A stretch of 64,000 nt of DNA from Glandiceps talaboti (Eukaryota > Hemichordata > Enteropneusta > Spengelidae): positions 9,231,822 through 9,295,821 of the forward strand of contig NC_135570.1 of assembly GCF_964340395.1 (NCBI RefSeq). The letters run 5' to 3'. Positions within the stretch are counted from its first letter, which is position 1; each line of letters starts with the position of its first letter. A program made the position numbers and the translations under genes. This document shows, piece by piece, positions 1 to 19,265 of the stretch. The notes under the pieces were generated by a model, which was not told the DNA's origin, made no database searches, and saw only the letters and a program-made list of their open reading frames with translations.

Positions 1-2319
1 TTATTCAAAAATTAATCCCATTATTCTGAGCTGATTAGCACACTGTTGTACATAAAATTGTACAGTGGCTTTTCTATGCAGCCTTTCTTTAACACCACAA
101 ATTTCATAAACGCTAAGTGAAGGCACTAATGTGTGTTTACTACTTTGACTTCTAATGTTTACTTGTAATTATAATCCGTCTATGACCTTCAGAGTTCAAA
201 ATGAATATAACATACTCACTTGTACAATGTATAGTTACAAAGTTATGTGCCCAATGAAATGATCTCGTTGGTGAAGGGATGTGTTGCTAACATCTGATAG
301 GTCATATGTGTTCTGTTCATTTATGGACTTTCCTATGATTATGAAATTGCAAATTCTCAAATGCCATATTTCTCATCAGTTGCACACTACCCTAGTAGGA
401 GAAAATTCTGTGTAGGATCACATCGTTACAGGGTTACAATGACTTGTAACTGGTCAGGCAAATACTATTATTTCAGTTGAACTGTATGACTGTCTTACAG
501 ATAACAAAATATTACAGGTGAAAAATGAACAAGTATTGACTATATATATATGCAAGCAGCCAACACTTGGTGGCGCTCTACCCTGATGGATCACAACCTA
601 AGATGAAGACTAAGATCATAAAGACTCAACCCAACATTTTGAGGTGTACAAACAATGCCGTAATATGTCTTGATAATTTTTACCTTTATCAAAGTGACAG
701 TTAGATAGGTCAAAATAGGAAAATAATCAAATACAAGCCTTCATTGAAAACATAGCCCACAACTGATGTTGCGTATGGCCGAGTTATCATGTAAATTTGA
801 ATGGTGCCTATGGGTGTAAGCACTTGAATGGAGTCACTACATATGACACCTCTAAAGTTATGATGCACATTGTGTAGTTTGACAAGTATAGCTGCTATAT
901 GGCCATACATATTTGATTTAGTCACAAAACAAAGTGACGTGCAGGTGTCTCACATAGCATGTTACCTTTGTGCAAGGTTTGGTTGAAATCAGTTGGTGCA
1001 TGCCAGAGATATGTGGGTGACACATGCATGAACAGATGGATGTACATGTACATACGGAATCCAATGTATAACCCCCTCTGGGTGGTGCCTGTTGGAGGCT
1101 AAAAAAAGATGTTCTACATATTGTAACAGGGTTACACATATTTTGGACAGATACAAATCATGTCATTTCTAGGCCAGTACTTATGAGTGGCATTATTTTT
1201 GAACATGTGGCAGAAGAAAGTTCTCAGTGGGTTTCAATCAATATCCTACCCCTATTATGCTGTGCAGAACATCTGTCAAATTACAACTCAGTAAAACCCC
1301 CAAATTTAGCTTGTAATGTCAAACTGGAAATTACATGTGCAGTTTTTTTCATCAACAGTCTTAAAACTTTGAATGTTTACCTTGAATCATGAACACAATA
1401 AGAGGTGGAATACATGAACAGGGTAAGGATATGTAGGTCAAGGAACAAGGTAAGTGTGTTTTAAACCCTAATGTATTATAAAACTGCACAAATGGCAAGA
1501 ATAAAAAAAGACTGTATTTGCCAGTTTATTAATTTTATCACTACCAACAAAATATAAAACCCATTATTCCAAATAGCGATCATTTCAAGTAACAAAACTG
1601 AAGCCAAATCAAGACAAAACCATCTGAATGAAATGGGAAAGAAAGGAAAACTGATATCTTGGTTATATGGACAAATATTTGAACAACCAAAGTATTGACA
1701 TAACAGGTTGTGTTTGTATATTTCATTTCAAACTTATGCAAAAATAAAAAAAAAATGTTAGTTTCCGATAACATGACTTCAAAATATAGGATAGTTAGGT
1801 AGGTTGGAGTTTCGTTTTATTTTTTCTATTTTTTTGTTGAGAAATTGCTTTGACCCCAAAGACAAGATATTCTTGGTCACAATATTTCTGTGATAGTTTG
1901 ATGAGGTGTAATACTAAACAAAGTAAAAGTATATGAAGACAGTTACATGTGAAGTAGGATGAACACAATATGTATACTGTATAAATTTAAAAAATTTTGA
2001 CAAACTTGATTCCTCTGGAATGGAATTTTAAAAAAGAATTGACGAAAGAAACTTTGCTTAGAAAATGTTCATGGAAATAGCAGTAGAGTTTCGTCATTTT
2101 ACATTTTTTGAATGAGCAAAAATGTTTAGGTCGGCAGTTTAAACAAGGGTCGGTCAGATTATCGGAAACACACAATTTTTTTATTTGACCTTAATAGAAG
2201 TAAATTAGTGAATCTCGTATGAACTACAGAACTACTGTTCACCAATTACTTGCTGAATGTGCATGGTACGTCATCTTCCCATAATCCTCAACTGATTTTG
2301 TTGGTTGACTATGGTCAGC
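1..2319. other. 3' flank of the CISD gene, no coding gene seen
   Basis: No exon with recognisable homology is visible here on either strand. For the minus-strand CISD gene the nearest polyadenylation-like signal is an AATAAA (TTTATT on the plus strand at about 2180-2185), roughly 135 nt past its stop. A CTCF-like core (ACTTGGTGGCGCTCT) lies at about 565-579. The stretch 950-1090 contains phrases such as GGTTGAAATCAGTTGGTGC and an ACATGTACATAC run that resemble old tetranucleotide-associated interspersed repeats, but I could not define its ends. Confidence 0.5.
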
Positions 2320-5300
2320 TTAAACATCTTTCCGCTTCAACACTAGAGGGCCAACGTTGTCACTGCATTCTGTGTTATGTGCATTGTGTGAACCATCACA
2401 GTATGGGAACTGTTGAAATAAAATAGACAAGATAATCAACACTTGCATGAAAAATTACAGAAATCTTCACAAACTGCAAGTACTTAAAATAACAAATACA
2501 TGTACAAGTTTGTCTAAAATTTTCTGTAGTTCTACGTTTTTTGGTGCTGGATTTATCTTAGCTAAATATGTGGGAAAGCTTTTTCCATGGAAATAAGTCC
2601 TACTAACATGCTTTATGAGTTGTCATATTTCTATATTAAGCTCTTGAGAAGACTGTCACCACCAGTTTCACTGAATCTGGTGGGCTGACCAGATAGGTTA
2701 TTTACAAGTAGTGTCTACTTTCCTCTTGCACTGTCCCATCAAAATTACAAGAGTGCCTGACACATCATAAATTGCAATTCCGCCAGATTTTTTCATGTCC
2801 CAAATTAAATATGTGTACAATACTCATAACTTTTATGTATTTTCACTAGGGTTCCAAAATTACAGTAAAATGTCAAAATCTGTGCAAATTTTACAAAGAT
2901 TTCCCCAAATGATACCAGGGTTCAAAATCCTTATCAAATGCAACTTGCCATAGTTTAATACAGCAGTAACCTTAAATACATACATATTTTATTTGAATAT
3001 ATGTACACTGTGAAATACTACATTTTTCATTTCAAATTGTTTGTCAACATGATAACCATATTCTACATCACTGTTGTAAATTGTGATCAGATTTTACACT
3101 TGAATATATGACCATTACAGTGAAATGCAAGGCATTGGGGAAAAGTAAGCACCAAAAATCCCTGCACGACTGGATTATAAACCCTTCAAATACATTAATT
3201 ATTCATAGAACGTAACCAGTGCAATAAGTCTGGATTTTCAGGTGTTTTTCTGTTAACAAGCAATGTATAATAATGTGTAAAGTAAGATCGTTACTTTGGA
3301 ATTTTAGCCATGTTTTCTTACTTGAATGTACACTTTTCAACAAACCTTCTGTTCATGTGAAATTTCATCTGTTTTGTGCTGTATAACTATGAAGGAATAC
3401 CATCCTTACCTTCTTTGATTTCCAGCATCGACAGTACACTGCCTTGTCAGCAATATCTTCGATATCACATGTAGTCACCACTTTAGGAACATCCTTTTGA
3501 ATTCGACGATTTACTCGTACATCTTTTTGTCCTTTCTTGGCCTTGCGGAAAGCATAGATATAGGTCACTGCTATAAGTGTACCAAGCACTGGAGCCAACA
3601 AGTACCAATCTTGGCCTGAAATGAAATAAAGAGTAGCTTGTATGAAAGACTAGATCTGATTGGTGGATTTGATCACAGATATAATTCAAGTGTGCCAATC
3701 ACAGGTGCCAACAAGAACCACTCTTGGCCTAATATAAAGAGTAGTTTGAATGAAAGACCAGATCATCTGATTGGTAGCTTTGGTACCAATCACAGGGGCC
3801 AACAAGAACCAACCTGGGTCTGAAATGAAATCGTGAAATATGCAATTGCCTGATTTTAAAGTTTTGGATTATTGTATAATTGAGAATTTTAATTTTTTGT
3901 TCTACTCTGGTTGAAAGGTCAAAGGGTAAACATCAAGGCAGTCAAAGGTCACAGGACAAAGGTCAAGTACCTTGCTAGGAGTGGTCCACAGACTAGACTC
4001 TCTCACCAGTCCTTGCATGCAGAGCATCGCTATTAACTGTTTTGTATGTACCAATATCTACCGAATAATTGTACTAGAATATCCTTGTACTGTGGGCCAT
4101 CATCAACTACATAGGGCTAATCATTTGTGGACATGTTACTGCGACTCTGTTATTGCATGCCCGAGCATCACAGTAACACGTCAACAAATGATTAGTCCTA
4201 TGTAGTCAATGAGGGCCCACAGTACAATTATGCAGTAGATATCGGTACATACAAAACAACCCTTTTAGTGATGCCATGCTCCGAGGACTGTGAGAGAGTC
4301 TAGTCCACAGACCTACTAAACTACAATGCAACTCCTATAACCTAATAAATGTATTTACATTCACAGTTTTTCAGTTAACTATTTAGTTCCAGGTTATCTT
4401 ATTAGTGGAGTCATTGGGCTATTCTTTTGTTCTTGGCCAACTTTTTCTTATCAGAACACTGTTTTTCATACCTAAATATTCATCCTAATTCTGGGTGCTT
4501 TAACTAAATCAATTTGGAAAAAATAACAAGATTTGTTGAGGGTTTGAAGTTTTGTTTAAATTTGGTGCTGAACAAAAGACTATAAATCCTATTGAGTCCT
4601 ATAATGGCACCACTATTGTATAACTGACATCAAAATACATTCAAACAGTAGTGTTTAAATATTACAATAATATCATTTAGGATTTTTGTGTTCAAGTGTG
4701 TCTGAATAATACAGTTGATGTGTACTATGTGATTGACCTTGACTATCTTAATCTTGACCAATCATGTATTGTACTAGCCTGGACTCTGTGGCTAGAGAGG
4801 GGAAAATCAAAATATAAAATCCCCAATTGTTAGGATTCTAGGCTAGTATTGTACTGTGTAGTCTGGATGCCAATGTGGTCTCTAACTAAAGTAGATATGT
4901 AAATGGTAAAAATACTGTATAGGAACTAGACTATGTGAGTGGAGGGGTAAATTGTAATGATACTGTATAGGAACTAGACTGTGAGTAGAGGTGTAAATGG
5001 TAATGATACTGTATAGGAACTAGACTATGTGAGTAGAGGTGTAAATGGTGATGATACTGTATATGAACTAGACTATGTGAGTGGAGGTGTAAATCGTAAT
5101 GATACTGTACAGGAACTGGACTATGAACTGTGGAGCAGTGGGTTGTCATTAAATATCGTAGCACCCCTACCTAGCCTACCTGTAGTTTTGAAGGACTAAG
5201 TATCCTAACAGCCATTTTGAGTTTTTTAATTTTCACTCATTTCCAGGTGAGACAAGCAAAAATTCAAAAACTCAAAATGGCAGTTAAGATAGCTAAAATA

Positions 5301-8133
5301 GTGTAGTAGAATCAGTCCTTCAAGGCTATACAGGCAGGCTAACTCCTGTCTGGCAGACATTGAAATGTGAAAGGTGAATAACAATTCAATTCAGAATAGG
5401 ACAGATATAAATAAGAAAAGACCACTTATTGTCGTAGACTGAATAAGTTCTTGCAGTGTTTTGTTATGGTCTGGGAACTCAAGTAACAAAAGGGAGGGGG
5501 GGGGAGACTGGAAAAACGTATCAGACTTCCATACTTTAGTGCAAGCATTCTATTGGGGAACTCCAAATGTATTCCGCTAAATTTAGTACTTACTTAGTGA
5601 CCAAACCCTTACAAGTTATACAGGGAGTTACATACCCAGCTGTACCTATGACATAATCACTTTGGCTGCATTATAATGCAAAGTTATAATGTATGGCAAA
5701 TGTGACCCATGGACACAGTGAGAGTCAAACTGTTATACATACACAGTTCAAATACAAATATTGCCATAGGATAGCCTCATTTCCTTTGACATAATTATTT
5801 GCCTTGAACAAGTCTTGCACTATTACCTATATATGTATAAATGTATATGTATATTTTATGACAATAAGTGCAAATATAACCTGTCAAGTGGTTGGTCAAT
5901 ATGTTCCCTGTATTTGTAGTATGGCATCACACTACATAACAATCAGTGCACATTAGATGTAGTATGACATCACACTACATAACAAGCAGTGCACATTAGA
6001 TGTAGTATGACATCACACTACATAACAAGTAGTGCACATTAGATGTAGTATGACATCACACTACATAACAGTGCACAGTAGATGAAGTATGACATCACAC
6101 TACATAACAAACAGTGCACATTAGATGTAGTATGACATCACACTACATAACAAGTAGTGCACATTAGATGTAGTATGACATCACACTACATAACAAGCAG
6201 TGCACATTAGATGTAGTATGACATCACACTACATAACAAGTAGTGCACATTAGATGTAGTATGACATCACACTACATAACAGTGCACAGTAGATGAAGTA
6301 TGACATCACACTACATAACAAACAGTGCACATTAGATGTAGTATGACATCACACTACATAACAAGTAGTGCACATTAGATGAAGTATGACATCACACTAC
6401 ATAACAGTGCACAGTAGATGAAGTATGACATCACACTACATAACAAGTAGAGCACAGGAGATGAAGTATGACATCACACTACATAACAAACAGTGCACAT
6501 TAGATGTAGTATGACATCACACTACATAACAAGTAGTGCACATTAGATGAAGTATGACATCACACTACATAACAGTGCACAGTAGATGAAGTATGACATC
6601 ACACTACATAACAAGTAGAGCACAGGAGATGAAGTATGACATCACACTACATAACAAACAGCGTACAGTAGATGTAGTATGACATCACACTACATAACAG
6701 TGCACAGTAGATGAAGTATGACATCACACTACATAACAAACAGTGCACAGTAGATGAAGTATGACATCACACTACATAACAAACAGTGCACAGTAGATGA
6801 AGTATGACATCACACTTCATAACAATCAGTGCACAGTAGATGAAGTATGACATCACACTTCATAACAATCAGTGCACATTAGATGAAGTATGACATCACA
6901 CTTCATAACAATCAGTGCACAGTAGATGAAGTATGACATCACACTTCATAACAATCAGTGCACAGTAGATGAAGTATGACATCACACTTCATAACAATCA
7001 GTGCACATTAGATGAAGTATGACATCAAACTACATATACAAACAGTGCACATTAGATGTAGTATGACATCACACTACATAACAAACAGTGCACAGTAGAT
7101 GAAGTACTACAGAGACTTATATATCTCATATGACGATGTAACCTTTACCTATTTGTTCCTCAGTTGCCATGTACATGTATCTGTCATGGAAGCATACTAT
7201 CATGGTTTTGTACTGCTTTGTAGTGTATCATTGAGAGTTATTAATCTATTTTATGCTTAGGGGACCCAGAAAAAGTAAAATTCCCAAACCCTGCATCAAG
7301 TGACTGCTCTAAAAGATATATATAGATAAACATTGGCAAATCTGGCTGAGTAAAGGGCTGCTAAAAATTTCAATTTGTAACTATGAACACAGTTTCCATG
7401 AACACCCATTCTTGCAATTACTTTTTATAGATCACTTTTCCAAACTGAGAGTCACTATACTCAGGTACCCGTACCATTATTACCCCAGCACAGACCTATA
7501 GCAGCACAACTGCCTGTTACTCCCTCCTTTAACTCCAAAGAGAGCATACATATCAGTAGTCTCAGTGGAAGCTCACATAGCACTAGACTGCATGTAGAAG
7601 CATTCACATTGCAACCTTCATTCTCACGATTCTACAACAGAATTGAGGAATGAGACTGTGTGTTCCGACTTCATCATGTGAGTGATGTGGCATACTCTGT
7701 TTTCTATATCATATGGGTCCCGCGTTATGCAGTGTGACCTCCCGATCCCGGGTGTGATCTCTTCATGCACTGGACGGAGTAAGTTGTAACGCATGAAACT
7801 GTATACAAAATGTAACATTGTTTCCTCTTTGAGATAATATGCAATTGTACTAGTAGTAAACACGAAGTGTCCTACCTAGGAGCTAGGAGTAAGGGGAACA
7901 ACGGTTGCCACTACACTGGCCCCTTTATAACTTTATGGCACAAATTCAATACGGAAGAGATACTGCCCTCTGCTCAGTAACTGGAACGGACATGTTGATC
8001 ACCGAGGTGCGGTGGCTAAAAGATATCACCTGTATTTCATACCTGGAGCAATATTTCGCTCACGTTATTCTCACGACTCTCGAACTTGCATATTTTCAAA
8101 ATTACCTTGCAGCCTTTCTATATAACCTGCCAT
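2320..8133 (-). CDS. CISD1: CISD1/mitoNEET-type CDGSH iron-sulfur domain protein, complete
   Basis: Three coding exons on the minus strand: 8106-8133 (28 nt), 3410-3615 (206 nt) and 2320-2409 (90 nt). They join in frame to 324 nt, 107 residues plus stop; human CISD1 is 108. Family role: homodimeric outer mitochondrial membrane protein holding a redox-active, pH-labile 2Fe-2S cluster facing the cytosol. Seen in the sequence: a hydrophobic membrane segment at residues about 14-32 ([19 protein letters not shown]), a basic linker, then [16 protein letters not shown]. This fits the CDGSH pattern, with ligands Cys71, Cys73, Cys82 and His86, one position off human CISD1. The C-terminus has the family DNVGPL block. 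Exon 2 ends right after CRCWKSKK, as in vertebrate CISD genes. The short first exon (MAGYIERLQ plus the first base of a Gly codon) was chosen because its phase fits exon 2, A is at -3 of the ATG, and the resulting length matches the family; its donor GTAATT is slightly weak. Exons 2 and 3 are near certain, exon 1 likely. Extra cysteines at 59 and 93 are not cluster ligands. Confidence 0.9.
3580..3830. repeat. Three-copy degenerate tandem repeat overlapping the CISD exon 2 acceptor
   Basis: A unit of about 85-90 bp recurs three times. Landmarks are GCCAACAAG followed by (T/A)ACCA and CTTGGCCT, then AATATAAAGAGTAG-like sequence, a GAAAGAC box and ATCTGATTGGT. GCCAACAAG occurs at about 3595, 3707 and 3798. 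The first unit carries the real 5' end of CISD exon 2 and its splice acceptor. The other two lie in intron 1 and are decayed copies of the exon-intron junction. Confidence 0.75.
3992..4304. mobile_element. 313-bp foldback MITE with 6-bp target duplication
   Basis: Two imperfect inverted arms of about 150 bp each (left 3992-4140, right about 4165-4304) are separated by a short loop. The ends are ACTAGACTCTCTCAC and its exact reverse complement. The element is flanked by the direct repeat CCACAG (3986-3991 and 4305-4310), which fits a target-site duplication. It has no coding capacity and lies in CISD intron 1. Confidence 0.85.
4775..4845. mobile_element. 71-bp TAGCCT-end MITE with exact 9-bp target duplication
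   Basis: The termini TAGCCTGG and (C)TAGGCTA are inverted repeats. The insert is flanked by the exact direct repeat GTATTGTAC at 4766-4774 and 4846-4854. It has the same terminal motif and target-duplication length as the element at 57453-57668, so I group them as one Mutator-like (by 9-bp TSD) non-autonomous family. That superfamily assignment is inference. Confidence 0.8.
4857..5155. repeat. Short dispersed repeat with local minisatellite expansion, period about 46 bp
   Basis: It starts with AGTCTGGATGCCAATGTGG, then five or so head-to-tail units each containing ATACTGTA(T/C)AGGAACTAGACT, a GTGAGT(G/A)GAGG box and a TAAAT(G/T)GTAATG box. Single dispersed copies of the same sequence occur at 23427-23495 (plus) and about 45784-45873 (minus). 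Confidence 0.85.
5172..5341. mobile_element. 170-bp foldback element of the TAGCCT family
   Basis: The ends are TAGCCTACCTGTA and TATACAGGCAGGCTA. The arms are inverted copies, including a CTCAAAATGGC / GCCATTTTGAG pair and an AAGGACT / AGTCCTT pair. The flanking 9-mers ACCCCTACC (5163-5171) and ACTCCTGTC (5342-5350) match at 6 of 9 positions, all differences being transitions. That is consistent with a decayed 9-bp target duplication. Confidence 0.7.
5905..7110. repeat. Satellite of about 43-bp units in CISD intron 1
   Basis: Roughly 27 head-to-tail units of about 43 bp, with some shorter variants lacking the AAGTA segment. The unit core is GTAGTATGACATCACACTAC followed by ATAACA, GTGCAC and (T/A)(T/G)TAGATG. 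TGTAGT and ACTACA flank the core as an inverted pair, and GTGCAC is itself palindromic, so each unit can fold. Variants are arranged in blocks: ATTAGATGTAG types to the left, AGTAGATGAAG types in the middle, TTCATAACAATC types at 6810-7010. This suggests stepwise multi-unit amplification. Confidence 0.95.
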
Positions 8134-8321
8134 ATTTCTTCAAAAGACAGCAGCAGACGTAAACCACGACTATTGAAAACAAATGATAGCGGCTCCGTTT
8201 AATATGACCGAATGACCTTGGCAAGCTTGGCTTACAGGGCTTATGGACTCCCTAACTTCTCTAAAAATATTAAAATATTGTAACGTGTGATCGAGCTGAC
8301 GAATGCTTTTTTCCATTCCTT

Positions 8322-8326
<5 letters not shown>

Positions 8327-8405
<79 letters not shown>
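8327..8405. repeat. (AT)n microsatellite
   Basis: An uninterrupted AT dinucleotide run of about 78 bp, followed by imperfect GT/AT runs and two partial copies of an AAACACAT-ATTCCCATTATGTG phrase at about 8405-8475. Confidence 0.98.
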
Positions 8406-8408
<3 letters not shown>

Positions 8409-8488
8409 ACATTATATATTCCCATTATGTGTGTGTGTATATATATAAACACATATATTCCCATTATGTGTATATATTCTTTTGTTGT

Positions 8489-8720
8489 ACAACCCATATC
8501 ACCAAGGTAAAGCGTTTTCTGTATATACATACCACAATCGTTTATAGCATCCACAGCAAGTGTAAAAGTATACTGTTTCATTTGCTATGACCATATTAGA
8601 AAGGCCACATGCAAGGCTTGTAAATAAACCAATTGAAACAGTATACTTTTATACTTGACATGAATGCTATAAATGAGTGTAGCACATAGAGAAAATGTTT
8701 TACATTGGTGCTATGAATTG
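8489..8720. mobile_element. Foldback MITE, copy 1 of a two-copy family
   Basis: About 230 bp with inverted ends (TACAACCCATATCACCAAGG against the complement of TTGGTGCTATGAATTGTA). Inner arms pair ATCGTTTATAGCATCCA with TGAATGCTATAAATGAG, and AGTATACTGTTTCAT with ATTGAAACAGTATACT. It is closely similar along its whole length to 40757-41000. No target duplication could be fixed. Confidence 0.85.
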
Positions 8721-9389
8721 TATAGGCATGTTATAAATTATATGAATGTATATCAATTTGATCGCGTACTAAAGAAGTTAAAAGGTTCATTGCTCTCAAC
8801 AAAATGATCAAAATCCGTAACATCTTAAACAGAAAGCTTTACTGATATTGTATTTCCATATGTGTAGCTTTTGGAGTTCTGGTCAAAAGATCTTGACATG
8901 TTTAAAGTGCTTTAGTGAAAGTTTATTTGAGTACACCTAACAAAACCCAGGGGAATTGTTAATGGTACAAAACACAGGGGCACGTATTATAGCTTTTTAA
9001 TAGATTGCTGTTTTCTTGCTATATTTAGCCTGTAGACCAGGAAAATAACAATCTAAGAAATATTACACGCCCCTATGGTACAAAACAATAAAGGAAAATA
9101 ATAACAAAACCAATAAACTATCTAAAAGACAAATATATAACATAACAAAACTAATGAAGTACAAAAAGCTATTCAATGCAATGAAAAGAAAGATGTATGG
9201 TAAGACAGATTTATGAAGAATAGTGAATTTATTTCAATTTTACATAGCAGGTAAATCATGCTAACTATGATAATCTACTAGGCACTCGGCCTACATTCCG
9301 CTGCATTCGTTCATAGCTTAAATTCAAGACTCGTATTTGAATGTGAGAAGCTATATAAACAGTCTCTGTAGTAAGAGTTGATAGTGTCG

Positions 9390-9651
<262 letters not shown>

Positions 9652-10464
9652 TTGCGAGTATGGGTGTGCTATAAAGAGCGATATGAGAATACGTGGTGAT
9701 GAAGAAGAAGACAATGCTGACACAACGATGATGGAATTACGAAACGAAGCATAACCCGGGAGCATAGAAACCGGGGACATGTTTACATATAGTATACGGG
9801 CAGACTCTGTGGGGATTCAAGTAAAGGTGGGGTCGAACGGTCAGGGAGCCGTGGTAAGTTATCATTGTATCAAGCGCCATCCGTGGCGCCCTTCTTTGTA
9901 CTGTAGAAATCCCGTAGCATAATGGTTTCGAAGGGCTCCTTTTCTGACCTCGTTCACTTACAGTTTTGTATAAAATAAATTTCTTAGATAATTAATGGAT
10001 TGTTGGCTGCTATTGGCTACCCCTCATGTTCAGTAATTTATTTGATGTATTGCAATACTTATATATATACATTTCATGTTTCCGTTGAACTCTTTGAAGT
10101 CGTCATAATACTGAAGCAGTTCGTGGCAGTTAAATATGTCATTTCGTATTAATCCGCCAGCACTATATTCTACAGTAATGAAGAAAAAAAGACTTCTCCC
10201 AGAATATCATCACGAATCATTGTGATATTTCGATTAATTGAATATTTTATCGATTGGGTCATCGTCCAATATTATCATTTTTCAATGTATTAAAATTCAA
10301 TGGCAGCTTAGTTGTTCTGTCACATGACTCAAATTGGTACTACTTTTAGAATCACAACCCACATTGGTAGTCAGTGTCCATCAGGAAACAGTCGAAGAGA
10401 TCTTACTCTATTTTCGTGTGTGATTTTCCGGGTGTACGTACCCTATTATAGATATTAAGATACC

Positions 10465-19265
<8,801 letters not shown>

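Noticed and set aside
2340-2356. CTCF-like CACTAGAGGGCCA
   Set aside because: It lies inside CISD exon 3, where it is explained by the codons for NVGPLVL.
5905-7110. CRISPR-like array of regular repeats
   Set aside because: Units are contiguous tandem repeats without unique spacers, inside an animal intron.
8060-8085. Alternative CISD first exon starting ATGCAAGTTCGAGAG with a GTGAGA donor
   Set aside because: Its phase does not match exon 2; the 28-nt exon at 8106-8133 does.
9845-9860. Donor-like GTGGTAAGT as the end of a 5'UTR exon of UBE2D gene A
   Set aside because: No matching acceptor before the ATG exon could be supported, so it was left out.
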